The notes: a model not told the origin generated them from the letters alone. Positions 19,114 to 28,365 are shown, counted from the stretch's first letter. The stretch is DNA of 54,095 nt from Prevotella sp. (GCA_017475005.1 JAFVGI010000002.1:1-54095); one strand, 5' to 3'. Translations and numbers: made by a program.

Positions 19114-20087
19114 ATTCGTTGTGAGATTCTTATTGAAGCCTCGGGATATACTGGATATTTGTCTGCTGAACGCAGGTAGCCAGGAGTGTTCTGTCCTGCT
19201 ACATTGCTGAGTCCCTCGAAGGCTGTTACTTTAGGCTTCCCTCCCCATATCAATATGCCGGCATCAACACCTATCGTAGTGCGTTTGTCTTTGGTGATGG
19301 GTATCTCATATCCTGCTCCAATGTAAGGCTTGAAGCTGTTTACTGTGGCTTTTACTTCTATTACGTCTCTATCATTGATTGTGGCGTTGACAACATGTGT
19401 TTCACCATTCTCGTCAATCCTTTCTCCCAGAGGAATATTTACTTCCCCCATATCAATGAGTTTCTTGTAGATTTTTTCCCTGATATCCTGCACATCCTTA
19501 GACTTCATGTCGATGCCAATAAACGACAGGTCGATATCCTCATTGTTTATAGCCTTCTGCCTTATGGTATTGTACGTTTTTATGGCAGCAATGGTGTTGC
19601 TGCTGATAGAGGTGTTGGTAGCTGTGACAAAGTCGCTTGTGCCCCAGAAAAAGCCTACTGTAACGTGAAAGTTGCGATGATTCTTGATAGGGAAGATGTC
19701 AAACAACATCTTGAAATGATTCATGCTGGACTTTCCTTCCATTTCGATATATTTCTCTGGTTTTACTCCGACAAAGGTAGAAGCGAAAGCCGAAAACTGT
19801 CCCCAGTTTGCCTCAGGATTATCCATATGAACAGCATAGGTATCAGAATAATATCCACGAGGTCTCCACACTCCACCCACACGCAGGCGACCCCAGTCCT
19901 TCAGGGGGAAAGCGAGGTCGAAGCCCAGGCCTGTAGTACCAGCAGTAAAGGCGCCGTCAATATGGTTGAAGTAGCCGTTTGACTGTATTTTGCGAGATAC
20001 ATCCGAATGACTAATTAAATCATTTTTTTCGGCATTTGCAGTCGCAAAGGACGATAGAAGTATTATGATAGAAATGATAAGTCTCAT
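19107..20087 (-). CDS. Predicted outer-membrane protein, first of a paralogous pair
   Basis: I place the start at ATG 20087 (326 residues), because the following 20 residues form a good signal peptide (IISIIILLSSFATANA) and the promoter lies just upstream; a longer reading would run back through the promoter and into the divergent GH43 gene. The mature protein carries the same blocks as the downstream gene (FNHIDGAFTAGTTGLGFDLAFP, YIGAGYEIPITKDKRTT) and ends in ISQRIW, an aromatic C-terminus typical of barrel proteins. Function unknown. Confidence 0.75.
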   Translation of the reverse strand: MRLIISIIILLSSFATANAEKNDLISHSDVSRKIQSNGYFNHIDGAFTAGTTGLGFDLAFPLKDWGRLRVGGVWRPRGYYSDTYAVHMDNPEANWGQFSAFASTFVGVKPEKYIEMEGKSSMNHFKMLFDIFPIKNHRNFHVTVGFFWGTSDFVTATNTSISSNTIAAIKTYNTIRQKAINNEDIDLSFIGIDMKSKDVQDIREKIYKKLIDMGEVNIPLGERIDENGETHVVNATINDRDVIEVKATVNSFKPYIGAGYEIPITKDKRTTIGVDAGILIWGGKPKVTAFEGLSNVAGQNTPGYLRSADKYPVYPEASIRISQRIW

Positions 20088-20105
20088 ATTTTGAAGAATT
20101 GAGTG

Positions 20106-20137
20106 CAAAGGTAATAATAAGTGAGCGAAAATACAAA
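20106..20137 (-). promoter_or_regulatory. Promoter for the outer-membrane protein pair
   Basis: On the minus strand, TACCTTTG (20106-20113) and TTTG (20134-20137) are 20 nt apart. The site lies back to back with the GH43 promoter at 20153-20183. Confidence 0.65.
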
Positions 20138-20152
20138 AAAATAAGAATTTAT

Positions 20153-20183
20153 TTTGTTCTGTGCTCATTTTTTCGTATCTTTG
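20153..20183 (+). promoter_or_regulatory. Promoter for the GH43 gene
   Basis: TTTG at 20153-20156, a 19-nt spacer and TATCTTTG at 20176-20183 match the Bacteroidota consensus. The ATG at 20231 follows after a leader of roughly 45 nt. This may also be the main promoter for the downstream rib genes, since only 19 nt separate the GH43 gene from ribD. Confidence 0.65.
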
Positions 20184-20230
20184 CGCACATATTTTTACAT
20201 CAAAACAAGATTTAGCATCTATTACAAAAT

Positions 20231-22327
20231 ATGAAGCGATTCTCTCTCTTAACACTCCTCGCTGCTTTCTCTGCCCTGATGGCTTCTGCGCAGAGCAGCT
20301 GGACAGCAGACAATGGAAATGGTACATTCACCAATCCACTCTTCTATGACGAGTTTTCTGACCCTGACATTCTGCGTGTGGGCGATGACTACTATCTGGC
20401 AGGTACCACAATGCATACTGTGCCCGGATTGGTGATACTCCATTCAAAGGATCTTGTGAACTGGGAGAATGTATCATACTGCTTCGACCGTTTCGATTTT
20501 CCTGAGGACAAGTTTGCGCTGAAGAACCATCAGGAGGTGTATGGACAGGGTATCTGGGCTCCTTGCATCCGTTATGCCAACGGACAGTTCTACGTCTTTT
20601 CAAATGTCAATGGCAAGGGGCTGCAATGCTATACAGCTAAGGACATCAAGGGCCCTTGGACACACCACAATATGAAGGGTAACATCTACGACCTTGGTGT
20701 ACTCTTCGACGATGACGGCAAGATATATGCTATCCACAAGTATGGTGAGGTTCATTGTACTGAGCTGAAGCCTGATATGAGTGGGCCTGTAGAGGGTTCT
20801 GACCGTGTTATTATTCCTGAGGGTAACGGAGTCGGTGAGGGACACCACATGTATAAGATTGATGGGATGTACTATCTTATCTCTACCGATTATCTCCCCA
20901 ATGGCCGCACACTCTGTTCACGCTCAAAGAGCATCTGGGGACCATACGAGACACGCGTTATTCAGGCCGATGAAACCTATGGCTATCATGGGGTAGGGCG
21001 TACTTCAGTACCTCGTGGCACGAAATATCGCATTGGTGAGGATGGTACGAAGTTTGGCGTTAATCCTGCCAGCCCTGATGCTACTGGTTGCGACAATGCC
21101 CATCAGGGTGGTATCGTGCAGGCTACTGACGGCTCGTGGTGGGCGCTGCTGATGCAGGATTTCCATTCTATCGGACGTACTGTCTGCCTGATGCCAATTA
21201 CTTGGGAGGATGGATGGCCAATGATAGGTCTCAAGGGCAATCTTGGACGTGCTCCACGTACTTGGTTCAAGCCTAATATTCCTGGTACTGAGAATATAAA
21301 GCCGTATGCACCATATAACCGCAATGAGGACTTCAATGGCAAGACGCTTGGCCGCATCTGGCAGTGGAATCATAATCCCGATGATAAGCTGTGGAGCCTG
21401 AAGGGTGGTAAGTTGCGCATTCAGGCACAGCCTGCCGAACAGCTGATGTGGGCTCGCAATACGCTGACACAGCGTGTTATAGGTCCGAAGTCGATAGCTA
21501 CCGTAGAACTCTATACTAAAGGCATGAAGGATGGCGATGTCTGTGGTCTTGGCAACATCAATGTGCCTTGCTCGTGGATAGGTCTCGTAAAGCAGGGTAA
21601 CACCCTCTCCTTACGTTCCTTTGAGCAGATGACCAACGACACTGTCAGCGCCCCTGTTGATATTGTCAACGGAAAACTCTGGCTTCGTTGTATCGGTGAC
21701 TACGACAATAACCAGATGCAGTATGCCTACTCTACAGATGGCGTTAACTTCAAGACACTTGGCCGCATGATGCCGCTGACCTATCAGCTCATCAGCTTCC
21801 AGGGTTCGCGTCATGCTCTCTTTGCTCTCAACGTAAAGGGTAATCAGGGTGGATATGCAGAGTTTGACAACTTTACTGTTGAAGAACCTTGTGCCGACCG
21901 TTCGCAGAACATCCCTTACGGCAAGACTATTCGCATCATCAACAAGGCAACAGGCCGCCCGGCTATTGCCCTGAAGCACGGCATGCTCCACGATACTCAT
22001 GCCGGCGACAAGAGCGAACTGACAAAGTTCAAGGTCATCGACTGCGGACAGGGTAAGGTTGCCCTCCAGTGTGCCGACGGCCGCTATATGAAGGTCTATG
22101 GCGACGGACTGCCTGGCGATGTGCGCTTTACTGACGACAAGCAGAAGGCTGACACCTTCCTCTGGCAGGATTTCCTCGACCACGATTTCATGCTTCTGTC
22201 GCTGAACAGCCACAAGTACCTGGGTAAGAGTCCTACGACAGGCAGTTCTTATTCCTGGAATTACGCAGGTCCTGATCCTGCAAGGAAGAATGGTGCAGTA
22301 TTCATGTACGAAGTTGTTTCAGAATAA
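20231..22327 (+). CDS. Family 43 glycoside hydrolase (xylosidase/arabinofuranosidase type)
   Basis: A 698-residue secreted enzyme with a signal peptide (ending MASAQ, about residue 21). Residues 35-340 form a GH43 five-bladed propeller: the catalytic-base Asp is in FYDEFSDPDILRVGDDYY, with WAPCIRY and GVGEGHHMYKI downstream. A GH43-type C-terminal beta-sandwich (about 365-555, ending EFDNFTVEEP) follows. The last 130 residues (from PYGKTIRIINKATG) look like a beta-trefoil-type carbohydrate-binding module. Family members act on arabinoxylan or arabinan side chains; the exact substrate is not readable. The gene lies 19 nt before ribD. Confidence 0.88.
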   Translation: MKRFSLLTLLAAFSALMASAQSSWTADNGNGTFTNPLFYDEFSDPDILRVGDDYYLAGTTMHTVPGLVILHSKDLVNWENVSYCFDRFDFPEDKFALKNHQEVYGQGIWAPCIRYANGQFYVFSNVNGKGLQCYTAKDIKGPWTHHNMKGNIYDLGVLFDDDGKIYAIHKYGEVHCTELKPDMSGPVEGSDRVIIPEGNGVGEGHHMYKIDGMYYLISTDYLPNGRTLCSRSKSIWGPYETRVIQADETYGYHGVGRTSVPRGTKYRIGEDGTKFGVNPASPDATGCDNAHQGGIVQATDGSWWALLMQDFHSIGRTVCLMPITWEDGWPMIGLKGNLGRAPRTWFKPNIPGTENIKPYAPYNRNEDFNGKTLGRIWQWNHNPDDKLWSLKGGKLRIQAQPAEQLMWARNTLTQRVIGPKSIATVELYTKGMKDGDVCGLGNINVPCSWIGLVKQGNTLSLRSFEQMTNDTVSAPVDIVNGKLWLRCIGDYDNNQMQYAYSTDGVNFKTLGRMMPLTYQLISFQGSRHALFALNVKGNQGGYAEFDNFTVEEPCADRSQNIPYGKTIRIINKATGRPAIALKHGMLHDTHAGDKSELTKFKVIDCGQGKVALQCADGRYMKVYGDGLPGDVRFTDDKQKADTFLWQDFLDHDFMLLSLNSHKYLGKSPTTGSSYSWNYAGPDPARKNGAVFMYEVVSE

Positions 22328-22346
22328 AAAAACTAAAGACGAATAA

Positions 22347-23465
22347 GTGATTACTGACGACGATATATTCTTGATGCATGAGGCGATGATAGTTGCCCAG
22401 CAGGGAGAAGGGGCGGTAAACCCTAATCCTCTCGTTGGAGCGCTCATCGTGAAAGACGATGATGTCATTGCCTCTGGCTATCATGTGAAATATGGTGACC
22501 TGCATGCAGAACGAATGGCATTCAAGGATGCTGACGAGAAAGGTGTAGAGTGCGCAGGAACAACGATGTATGTTACCCTCGAACCTTGCTGCCATCAGGG
22601 ACATCAGCCACCATGTACCGAGGCGATAATAGAACGCAAGATAGCGCGTGTGGTGGTGGGCCTTGCTGACCCCAATCCTCTGGTAGCAGGGAAGGGCGTC
22701 GCCCAGCTCCGTGAGGCAGGAATAGAGGTGGACTTGCTTGAGGAAGAGCCAAAGGCTGCCCAGATGGTGGAGCAGCTGAAGATGCAGAATCGTGTCTTCC
22801 TGAAATATATCACGACTGGTATGCCTTGGGTAACCCTGAAGTGGGCTATGACACTCGACGGAAAGATTGCCTCGTACACAGGCGACAGCAAATGGATTAC
22901 CGGCGAGAAAGCTCGTGAGAGAGTGCATCAGATGCGTCGCAACAATATGGCGATAATGACAGGCATTGGAACAGTCCTTGCCGACGACCCGATGCTGAAT
23001 GTGCGCCTTGATGATGTGCTGCGCCAACCGGTTCGCTTCGTCCTCGACAGAAGGGCACGAATACCTATGGAGTCACAGCTGATTCGTACTGCCGGCGAAC
23101 AACCTGTTGTGGTGGTATATGCAGAAGGTGCTGATGCCGACAAATTGGAGCAGCTGCAGGAGACAGAGGCAACACTCTGGGAATGTGACAACCTTAGGGA
23201 ACTCATGCAGCGCATCGGTGCCGAAAAGATTGACAGCATCCTCGTAGAGAGCGGAGGCACCCTGAGCGAATCGCTCCTGAGAGAAGGACTTGCTGACGAG
23301 GTGGTGGCCTTCATAGCACCAAAGATAATTGGTGGCAGGAATGCCAAGACACCTGTTGAGGGAGAGGGCATCGAACTGATGGGAAATGCAATAACACTGA
23401 AGAATAAAGTAGTAGAGTCAATAGGAGAGGATATACTCTTTTCTGGATTATGTTCACAGGAATAG
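22347..23465 (+). CDS. ribD: Bifunctional riboflavin deaminase/reductase RibD
   Basis: RibD carries out the second and third steps of riboflavin synthesis. The N-terminal cytidine-deaminase-like domain has the zinc-site motifs LHAERMAF and PCCHQGHQPPC; the C-terminal domain is the NADPH reductase (KWAMTLDGKIA, SKWITGEKARERVHQMR). The start is GTG at 22347, giving MITDDDIFLMHEAM, the standard N-terminus; the next Met would cut into the domain. At 372 residues it is full length. Its end overlaps ribE by 16 nt. Confidence 0.95.
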   Translation: MITDDDIFLMHEAMIVAQQGEGAVNPNPLVGALIVKDDDVIASGYHVKYGDLHAERMAFKDADEKGVECAGTTMYVTLEPCCHQGHQPPCTEAIIERKIARVVVGLADPNPLVAGKGVAQLREAGIEVDLLEEEPKAAQMVEQLKMQNRVFLKYITTGMPWVTLKWAMTLDGKIASYTGDSKWITGEKARERVHQMRRNNMAIMTGIGTVLADDPMLNVRLDDVLRQPVRFVLDRRARIPMESQLIRTAGEQPVVVVYAEGADADKLEQLQETEATLWECDNLRELMQRIGAEKIDSILVESGGTLSESLLREGLADEVVAFIAPKIIGGRNAKTPVEGEGIELMGNAITLKNKVVESIGEDILFSGLCSQE

Positions 23466-24112
23466 TTGAGGAGATAGGACGCATAAAGAATGTTCAGCGT
23501 GGTGCAAAGAGCATTACGTTCTGCATCGAGGCATGCAAGGTGCTTGAGGATACCAAGATTGGTGACAGCATCTGCACCAATGGTGTGTGCCTTACCGTTA
23601 CTGATGTCTCTTCTGCCGCAGAAGGGAAGGGATGGTTCAAGGCTGATGTGATGCCTGAGACAATTCGCAAGACCTCAATGGCAAAGCTGCAGGTGGGTTC
23701 TAAGGTGAACCTTGAAAGAGCCCTGACTCTGAATACCCGCCTTGGCGGACACATCGTCTCAGGACATGTGGACGGCATAGGACATGTGGTAAGGAAGGAA
23801 CATGACGACATCGCAATATGGTTGTGGATAGAGTGTGATGCAAGCCTGATGCGATATGTCATTCCAAAGGGAAGTGTGACATTACAGGGTGTCAGCCTTA
23901 CTGTTGCAAAGGTGGAGGCAACGCGCTTTGCAGTCAGCCTTATCCCTCATACCCAGGAAGAGACAACCCTGCATGCAAATGTAGTGGGAGATATCGTCAA
24001 TATAGAAACAGACATAATAGCGAAGTATGTAGAGAAGCTGATGGCGACAACTGACGAAGACCAGACAGACAAGACAGAACTCTACAGACAGTTTATGAAA
24101 CATGGAAAATAA
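23450..24112 (+). CDS. ribE: Riboflavin synthase alpha chain
   Basis: This enzyme dismutates two 6,7-dimethyl-8-ribityllumazine molecules to riboflavin. It begins [12 protein letters not shown], the family hallmark, and shows the internal duplication of two lumazine-binding beta-barrels (each with a [13 protein letters not shown] / [12 protein letters not shown] segment) and the SGHVDGIG motif. Length is 220 residues. It overlaps ribD upstream and ribBA downstream (11 nt), so the pathway genes are tightly coupled. Confidence 0.95.
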   Translation: MFTGIVEEIGRIKNVQRGAKSITFCIEACKVLEDTKIGDSICTNGVCLTVTDVSSAAEGKGWFKADVMPETIRKTSMAKLQVGSKVNLERALTLNTRLGGHIVSGHVDGIGHVVRKEHDDIAIWLWIECDASLMRYVIPKGSVTLQGVSLTVAKVEATRFAVSLIPHTQEETTLHANVVGDIVNIETDIIAKYVEKLMATTDEDQTDKTELYRQFMKHGK

Positions 24113-25322
24113 ATATAACACCATAGAAGAAGCTCTTGAGGCATTGAAGGCGGGCCAGTGTATCTTGGTCATCGACGACCCTGATCGTGAAAATGAGGGC
24201 GACCTCATCTGTGCTGCGCAGTTTGCTACGACAGAGAATGTGAACCTTATGGCTTCTATTGCCAAAGGCCTGATATGCATGCCGATGAGCAAGGAACTCT
24301 GTGAGCGTCTGGATTTGCCACAGATGGTGATGCACAATAGCGATAACCACCAGACAGCATTTACGGTAAGTGTTGACCATATCTCGACAACAACAGGTAT
24401 CTCTGCCGTAGAACGTGGCATTACAGCCCGCGCTATTGCCGACCCTAACAGCAAGCCGATAGACTTCCGTCGCCCAGGACATATGTTCCCTCTACAGGCA
24501 CGAGAGGGTGGGGTACTGGTGCGCACAGGACACACAGAGGCAACAGTCGATTTGTGCCGTCTGGCAGGACTGACAGAAGCTGGACTGTGCTGTGAGATAA
24601 TGCGTGAAGATGGTACCATGATGCGAACAAAGGAACTCATGGAACTGGCAAAGGAGCATAACATAGTGTGTGTTACTATCAAGAGCCTCGTGGAATATCG
24701 TCGTCGCACAGAGAAGCTCATAGAGTGTGTGACGGAGGCAGAACTGCCCACAAAATACGGCTCTTTCCGCGCTTATGGATATATCAACAAGGTTACTGGT
24801 GAACATCATGTGGCACTTGTCAAAGGCGATGTTACGACCCCCGAACCCGTCCTGTGCCGAGTACACTCCGAATGTCTCACGGGCGATGCCTTCGGTTCCC
24901 TGCGATGCGACTGCGGAGAGCAGTTGGCAGAGGCTCTGAAACGCATAGAAGAGAGAGGACGAGGAGTGTTGCTCTATCTGCGTCAGGAAGGGCGCGGAAT
25001 CGGTTTGATAAACAAGCTGAAGGCATATAAGCTGCAGGACCAGGGAATGGATACTGTTGAGGCTAATATAGCGCTTGGCTTTGCTGCCGACCTGAGGGAA
25101 TATGGCACAGGAGCAAGCATCCTTGCTGACCTCGGCATCAGCGAACTGATTCTTATGACGAACAACCCATTGAAGATTTCCGGCATTGACGGCTTCGGCC
25201 TGAAGGTGGTAGGTCGCGAACCAATCGAGATGACCTGCAATGAGAAGGACGAATTCTATATGTACACCAAATATGCAAAGATGGGACATTTGTTACACGT
25301 TAAAAAACCAACAAATAAATAA
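24102..25322 (+). CDS. ribBA: Fused DHBP synthase and GTP cyclohydrolase II
   Basis: The N-terminal half is 3,4-dihydroxy-2-butanone-4-phosphate synthase ([16 protein letters not shown] acidic loop, [14 protein letters not shown]). The C-terminal half is GTP cyclohydrolase II with the zinc site [20 protein letters not shown] and the RQEGRGIGL motif. Together they start both branches of riboflavin synthesis, from ribulose-5-phosphate and GTP. 406 residues is normal for the fusion. No FMN riboswitch is visible anywhere in this operon. Confidence 0.95.
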   Translation: MENKYNTIEEALEALKAGQCILVIDDPDRENEGDLICAAQFATTENVNLMASIAKGLICMPMSKELCERLDLPQMVMHNSDNHQTAFTVSVDHISTTTGISAVERGITARAIADPNSKPIDFRRPGHMFPLQAREGGVLVRTGHTEATVDLCRLAGLTEAGLCCEIMREDGTMMRTKELMELAKEHNIVCVTIKSLVEYRRRTEKLIECVTEAELPTKYGSFRAYGYINKVTGEHHVALVKGDVTTPEPVLCRVHSECLTGDAFGSLRCDCGEQLAEALKRIEERGRGVLLYLRQEGRGIGLINKLKAYKLQDQGMDTVEANIALGFAADLREYGTGASILADLGISELILMTNNPLKISGIDGFGLKVVGREPIEMTCNEKDEFYMYTKYAKMGHLLHVKKPTNK

Positions 25323-25329
25323 TAAAAAG

Positions 25330-25791
25330 ATGAAAAAAATTGAAGGACAGCTGGTTGCTACCGGCATGAAGATTGGCGTTGTTGCCTCTCGTTTTAATGA
25401 TTTTATCGTTGAGCACTTAGTTAGTGGTGCAGAAGACTGTTTCGTACGTCATGGTGGTAATACCGATGACATCACGTTGGTTCTCGTTCCAGGAGCATTC
25501 GAGATACCTCTTACTGCTGAGAAGATGGCAGCAAGCGGCAAGTATGATGCTGTCGTATGTCTGGGTGCCGTAATTCGTGGCGCTACACCTCATTTCGATA
25601 TGGTAGCAAATGAGAGTGCCAAGGGCATCGCTGCAGCAGCATTTAAGACAGGAGTACCAGTACTCAATGGCATCCTGACAACCGACTCTATAGAGCAGGC
25701 AGTAGAGCGTGCCGGCACAAAGGCAGGCAACAAAGGCGCTGATGCCATGATTTCTGCTATAGAAATGGTTAATTTGAATAAAAGTATTTAA
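25330..25791 (+). CDS. ribH: 6,7-dimethyl-8-ribityllumazine synthase
   Basis: Lumazine synthase condenses the products of RibBA and RibD and typically forms a 60-subunit capsid. The start is ATG 25330 (153 residues, [23 protein letters not shown]), directly after ribBA; a longer in-frame reading overlaps ribBA and is not supported. The motifs VPGAFEIPL and [13 protein letters not shown] are intact. The gene completes a full plus-strand pathway ribD-ribE-ribBA-ribH. Confidence 0.95.
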   Translation: MKKIEGQLVATGMKIGVVASRFNDFIVEHLVSGAEDCFVRHGGNTDDITLVLVPGAFEIPLTAEKMAASGKYDAVVCLGAVIRGATPHFDMVANESAKGIAAAAFKTGVPVLNGILTTDSIEQAVERAGTKAGNKGADAMISAIEMVNLNKSI

Positions 25792-26000
25792 TTCAAAAGT
25801 ACAATGTACGAGTTAGGATGTACGATGTGTCGCTACGCGAGTACGAAGTCTAAAGTACAAAGTATGGAGTAACATCAAACTTACAACTTCAAACCTCCAC
25901 CTCGGCGCGCTCGGCATCCCGAAGGGTGACGCTTGTTCCGAAGGTATCAAGAAAGCCGATACATCGTACTTCATACTTCAAAATTCAAAATTCATAATTA
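25792..26000. repeat. Intergenic simple-repeat and palindrome-rich spacer
   Basis: The 209-bp gap holds variants of short words (AGTACAA, GTACGA, ACTTCAAA, AATTCAAA) and a GC-rich patch around GGCGCGCTCGGCATCCCGA. A diverged inverted pair, TACGATGTGTCG near 25821 and CGATACATCGTA near 25960, brackets it. No gene or promoter is convincing. This is the same class of spacer found elsewhere in the window. Confidence 0.6.
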
Positions 26001-27464
26001 ATGAAACTTGGTTTCGATAACGAAAAATATATTCGAATACAATCGGAGCATCTGAAAGAGCGCATCGCGAAATTCAAGGGAAAGCTATACCTTGAGCTTG
26101 GCGGTAAGCTGTTCGATGACCATCATGCCAGCCGTGTGCTGCCCGGCTTCCAGCCCGACAGTAAGCTGCGCATGTTCAGCAAGATTAGCGACCAGATAGA
26201 AATCGTCATCGTTATCTCTGCTGAAGATATCGTGAAGAACAAGGTGCGTGCCGATTTAGGTATTACGTATGACGAAGATGTGCTGCGCTTGCGTGACGCC
26301 TTTATGGAACGCGGCTTCATGGTGGGAAGCGTAGTGATAACACATTATAACGGCCAGCATGCTGCTGACGATTTCCGTGTACGACTGGAGCGCTTGGGCA
26401 TCAAGTCCTATGTTCACTACCTCATCGACGGCTATCCACATAATGTTGCCCTGATTGCTTCTGACGAAGGCTTCGGAAAGAATGACTATGTGAAGACCGA
26501 ACGTCCGATGGTTATTGTGACAGCCCCAGGTCCTGGCTCCGGTAAGATGGCAGTATGTCTGTCGCAGTTGTATAACGAACACAAGCGTGGCATAGAGGCA
26601 GGATATGCAAAATTTGAGACCTTCCCAGTATGGTCTCTGCCGTTGAAGCATCCTGTGAACATCGCGTACGAAGCAGCTACGGCAGACCTCAACGATGTCA
26701 ATATGATTGACCCCTTCCATCTGGAGGCATACGGAGAGACTGCCATAAACTACAACCGCGACATCGAGATATTCCCTGTCCTGAATGCCCTCTTCGAAGG
26801 CATCTATGGCGAGAGTCCTTACAAGTCGCCAACGGATATGGGCGTTAATATGGTGGGATTCTGTATCAGTGATGACGAGGTTTGTGCAGAAGCATCAAAG
26901 CAGGAGATTATACGTCGCTACTATGATGCTACCAACAAGTTTGCAAATGGCGCCAATAACGAGGCTGAGATAAAGAAAATCCGCATGCTGTTCAATCAGG
27001 CGAAGATTGACAAAAACTACCGCAAGGTAGTGGGAGCAGCCCTTCGCAGGAAGGAAGAGACAGGCCACACCAGTACTGCCATCGAACTCTCTGACGGCAC
27101 TATCATCACAGGCGGCTCAACACCACTTCTCGGTGCCTCTGCAGCCCTCCTTCTCAATACCACAAAATATCTTGCCGGTATAGATCACGATGTGAAACTC
27201 ATACCACAGGAGATGATAAAGCCTATCCAGAAGACGAAGGTGGAATTTCTGAAAGGCCGCAATCCACGTCTGCATACCGATGAGGTCCTCGTTGCCTTGA
27301 GCGTACTCAGCGAGAGTGACGAGCGATGCGAAAAAGCCCTGGCCACCCTTCCGCAGCTCGAAGGCTGTCAGGTGCATGCTACGGTTATGCTGTCCGAAGT
27401 CGATAGGAAGATATTCAAGAAGCTCGGCATGAACCTCACCTGCGAACCGGTTCAGAAGAAGTAG
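26001..27464 (+). CDS. DUF1846 domain protein
   Basis: A 487-residue protein matching the DUF1846 family throughout: the N-terminus KLGFDNEKYIRIQSEHLKER, then LELGGKLFDDHHASRVLPGF, PGPGSGKMAVCLSQLYNE with a P-loop-like GPGSGK near residue 175, and the C-terminal TSTAIELSDGTIITGGSTPLLG. No signal peptide or membrane segment is seen, so it is cytoplasmic. Known homologues occur in Bacteroidota and Firmicutes; their reaction is not established. It stands alone after the simple-repeat spacer and 5 nt before the small HExxH gene. Confidence 0.88.
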   Translation: MKLGFDNEKYIRIQSEHLKERIAKFKGKLYLELGGKLFDDHHASRVLPGFQPDSKLRMFSKISDQIEIVIVISAEDIVKNKVRADLGITYDEDVLRLRDAFMERGFMVGSVVITHYNGQHAADDFRVRLERLGIKSYVHYLIDGYPHNVALIASDEGFGKNDYVKTERPMVIVTAPGPGSGKMAVCLSQLYNEHKRGIEAGYAKFETFPVWSLPLKHPVNIAYEAATADLNDVNMIDPFHLEAYGETAINYNRDIEIFPVLNALFEGIYGESPYKSPTDMGVNMVGFCISDDEVCAEASKQEIIRRYYDATNKFANGANNEAEIKKIRMLFNQAKIDKNYRKVVGAALRRKEETGHTSTAIELSDGTIITGGSTPLLGASAALLLNTTKYLAGIDHDVKLIPQEMIKPIQKTKVEFLKGRNPRLHTDEVLVALSVLSESDERCEKALATLPQLEGCQVHATVMLSEVDRKIFKKLGMNLTCEPVQKK

Positions 27465-27469
27465 CATAG

Positions 27470-27796
27470 TTGATTGTCCTCAACACCATATTCCCTTTCG
27501 GCAAGAACTTCTATGCTATCAACCTCTGTGGTGTGGTCTTTGCCAAGCAACGTCTTTCCCCTTCCGAACGGCGTCATGAGCACATCCACACCCTCCAGCA
27601 ACGCGAGCTGCTGTTCGTAGGATTCTTTATATGGTATATTGTGGAATGGCTGGTGCGGCTGCTGCAGTATCGCGATGCAAAACGAGCATATCTCAATATC
27701 TCCTTTGAACGCGAAGCCTACGCCCATGAGGACGACAAAGACTACGAGCACCACCGCCGCCACTATGCTTCGGTTAGATATGTTTGTAACCCCTAA
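27470..27796 (+). CDS. Small conserved membrane-associated protein with HExxH motif
   Basis: A 108-residue protein starting at TTG 27470; a stop codon immediately precedes it in frame, so no earlier start is possible. It reads FPFGKNFYAINLCGVVFAK, then RRHEHIHTLQQRELL (HExxH at about 37-41), one hydrophobic helix (FVGFFIWYIVEWLV), and a Tyr/His/Arg-rich C-terminus with a second Glu in FEREAYAHE. The layout resembles small zinc-peptidase-like proteins of Bacteroidota, but no activity is known to me. The stop codon lies inside a 12-bp hairpin. It starts 5 nt after the DUF1846 gene. Confidence 0.7.
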   Translation: MIVLNTIFPFGKNFYAINLCGVVFAKQRLSPSERRHEHIHTLQQRELLFVGFFIWYIVEWLVRLLQYRDAKRAYLNISFEREAYAHEDDKDYEHHRRHYASVRYVCNP

Positions 27797-27823
27797 GGGT
27801 AACAGTTATTTCCCTTAGGGGTT
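27788..27823. terminator. 12-bp hairpin at the end of the HExxH gene
   Basis: AACCCCTAAGGG (27788-27799) pairs perfectly with 27812-27823 across a 12-nt loop. The stop codon of the HExxH gene is part of the first arm. There is no T-run directly after it on the plus strand, so it may act together with the hairpins that follow. Confidence 0.65.
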
Positions 27824-27831
27824 GCAAAATA

Positions 27832-27900
27832 TTCCCACGCTGGGAAGAAAGTATTCCCACCGTGGGAATATTTTGTTCCCACACTGGGAACATTTTTTTT
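27832..27900 (+). terminator. Three tandem TTCCCA/TGGGAA hairpins, the last with a T-run
   Basis: Three short palindromes lie in a row: 27832-27846, 27852-27870 (9-bp arms around one base) and 27874-27892 (8-bp arms, 3-nt loop), the last followed directly by eight T. The third is a textbook intrinsic terminator. All three share the arm TTCCCA, so they look like repeated units rather than chance hairpins. Confidence 0.75.
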
Positions 27901-28194
27901 GCATCCGTTTGTTTCTCCCAGGAGGCTGCACGTGCGATGCCCTCGAGGGTGCAAGTGCTGCTCCCTAGAGCCTACAATTGTAACTATATGACCCTGTTTC
28001 GTGATATTGATGTGAATTTTTTGAACGTACTCACGTTCAAGAAGTAAAGGAAAAAGTATCAAAACAAGGGCTTTTAATACGCATTTTGAGCCGTTTTTGT
28101 GCCAAAAACTGATAGATTTTGTCCTGTTTCAAGGCCTTGTAAGGAATAAGCTGAAATGTAACTCATTGAATATCTGACTTTTAGGAAATGAGGT

Positions 28195-28365
28195 GTTTCA
28201 GTTTCAGTTGTTTCAGTTATTATTCGAGGGTTCACCTTTTCTCAAATATGCATATATTATAATATATAAATAATTAATAATCAATAATATATATATATAT
28301 ATAATATAGATAAAAGAAGAGAAAATAGGGTATCATTTTTTAATTGAAACAACTGAAACTGAAAC
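28195..28365. repeat. 21-bp perfect inverted repeat flanking an AT-rich core
   Basis: The arms 28195-28215 and 28345-28365 are exact reverse complements, built from TTTCAG words (GTTTCAGTTTCAG and so on). They enclose 129 bp that is almost entirely A and T in its middle, including a run of alternating AT. This could be a miniature mobile element, a binding array, or a strong cruciform. Confidence 0.85.

Noticed and set aside
20088-20327. Longer reading of the outer-membrane protein gene, extending to 20327
   Set aside because: It would cross both divergent promoters and overlap the GH43 start; the signal peptide begins at 20087.
22328-22346. FMN riboswitch before ribD
   Set aside because: The gap is only 19 nt, and no RFN-type sequence is visible elsewhere in the operon.
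25240-25329. Longer reading of ribH starting inside ribBA
   Set aside because: Lumazine synthases start near MKKIEG; the extra 30 residues are ribBA sequence in another frame.
27832-27892. CRISPR array
   Set aside because: The repeats are short palindromes only about 20 nt apart, without spacers of even length, and no cas genes are present.
28270-28312. Origin of replication in the AT-rich core
   Set aside because: No DnaA-box cluster or origin-linked genes are seen; the inverted repeat explains the region as well.
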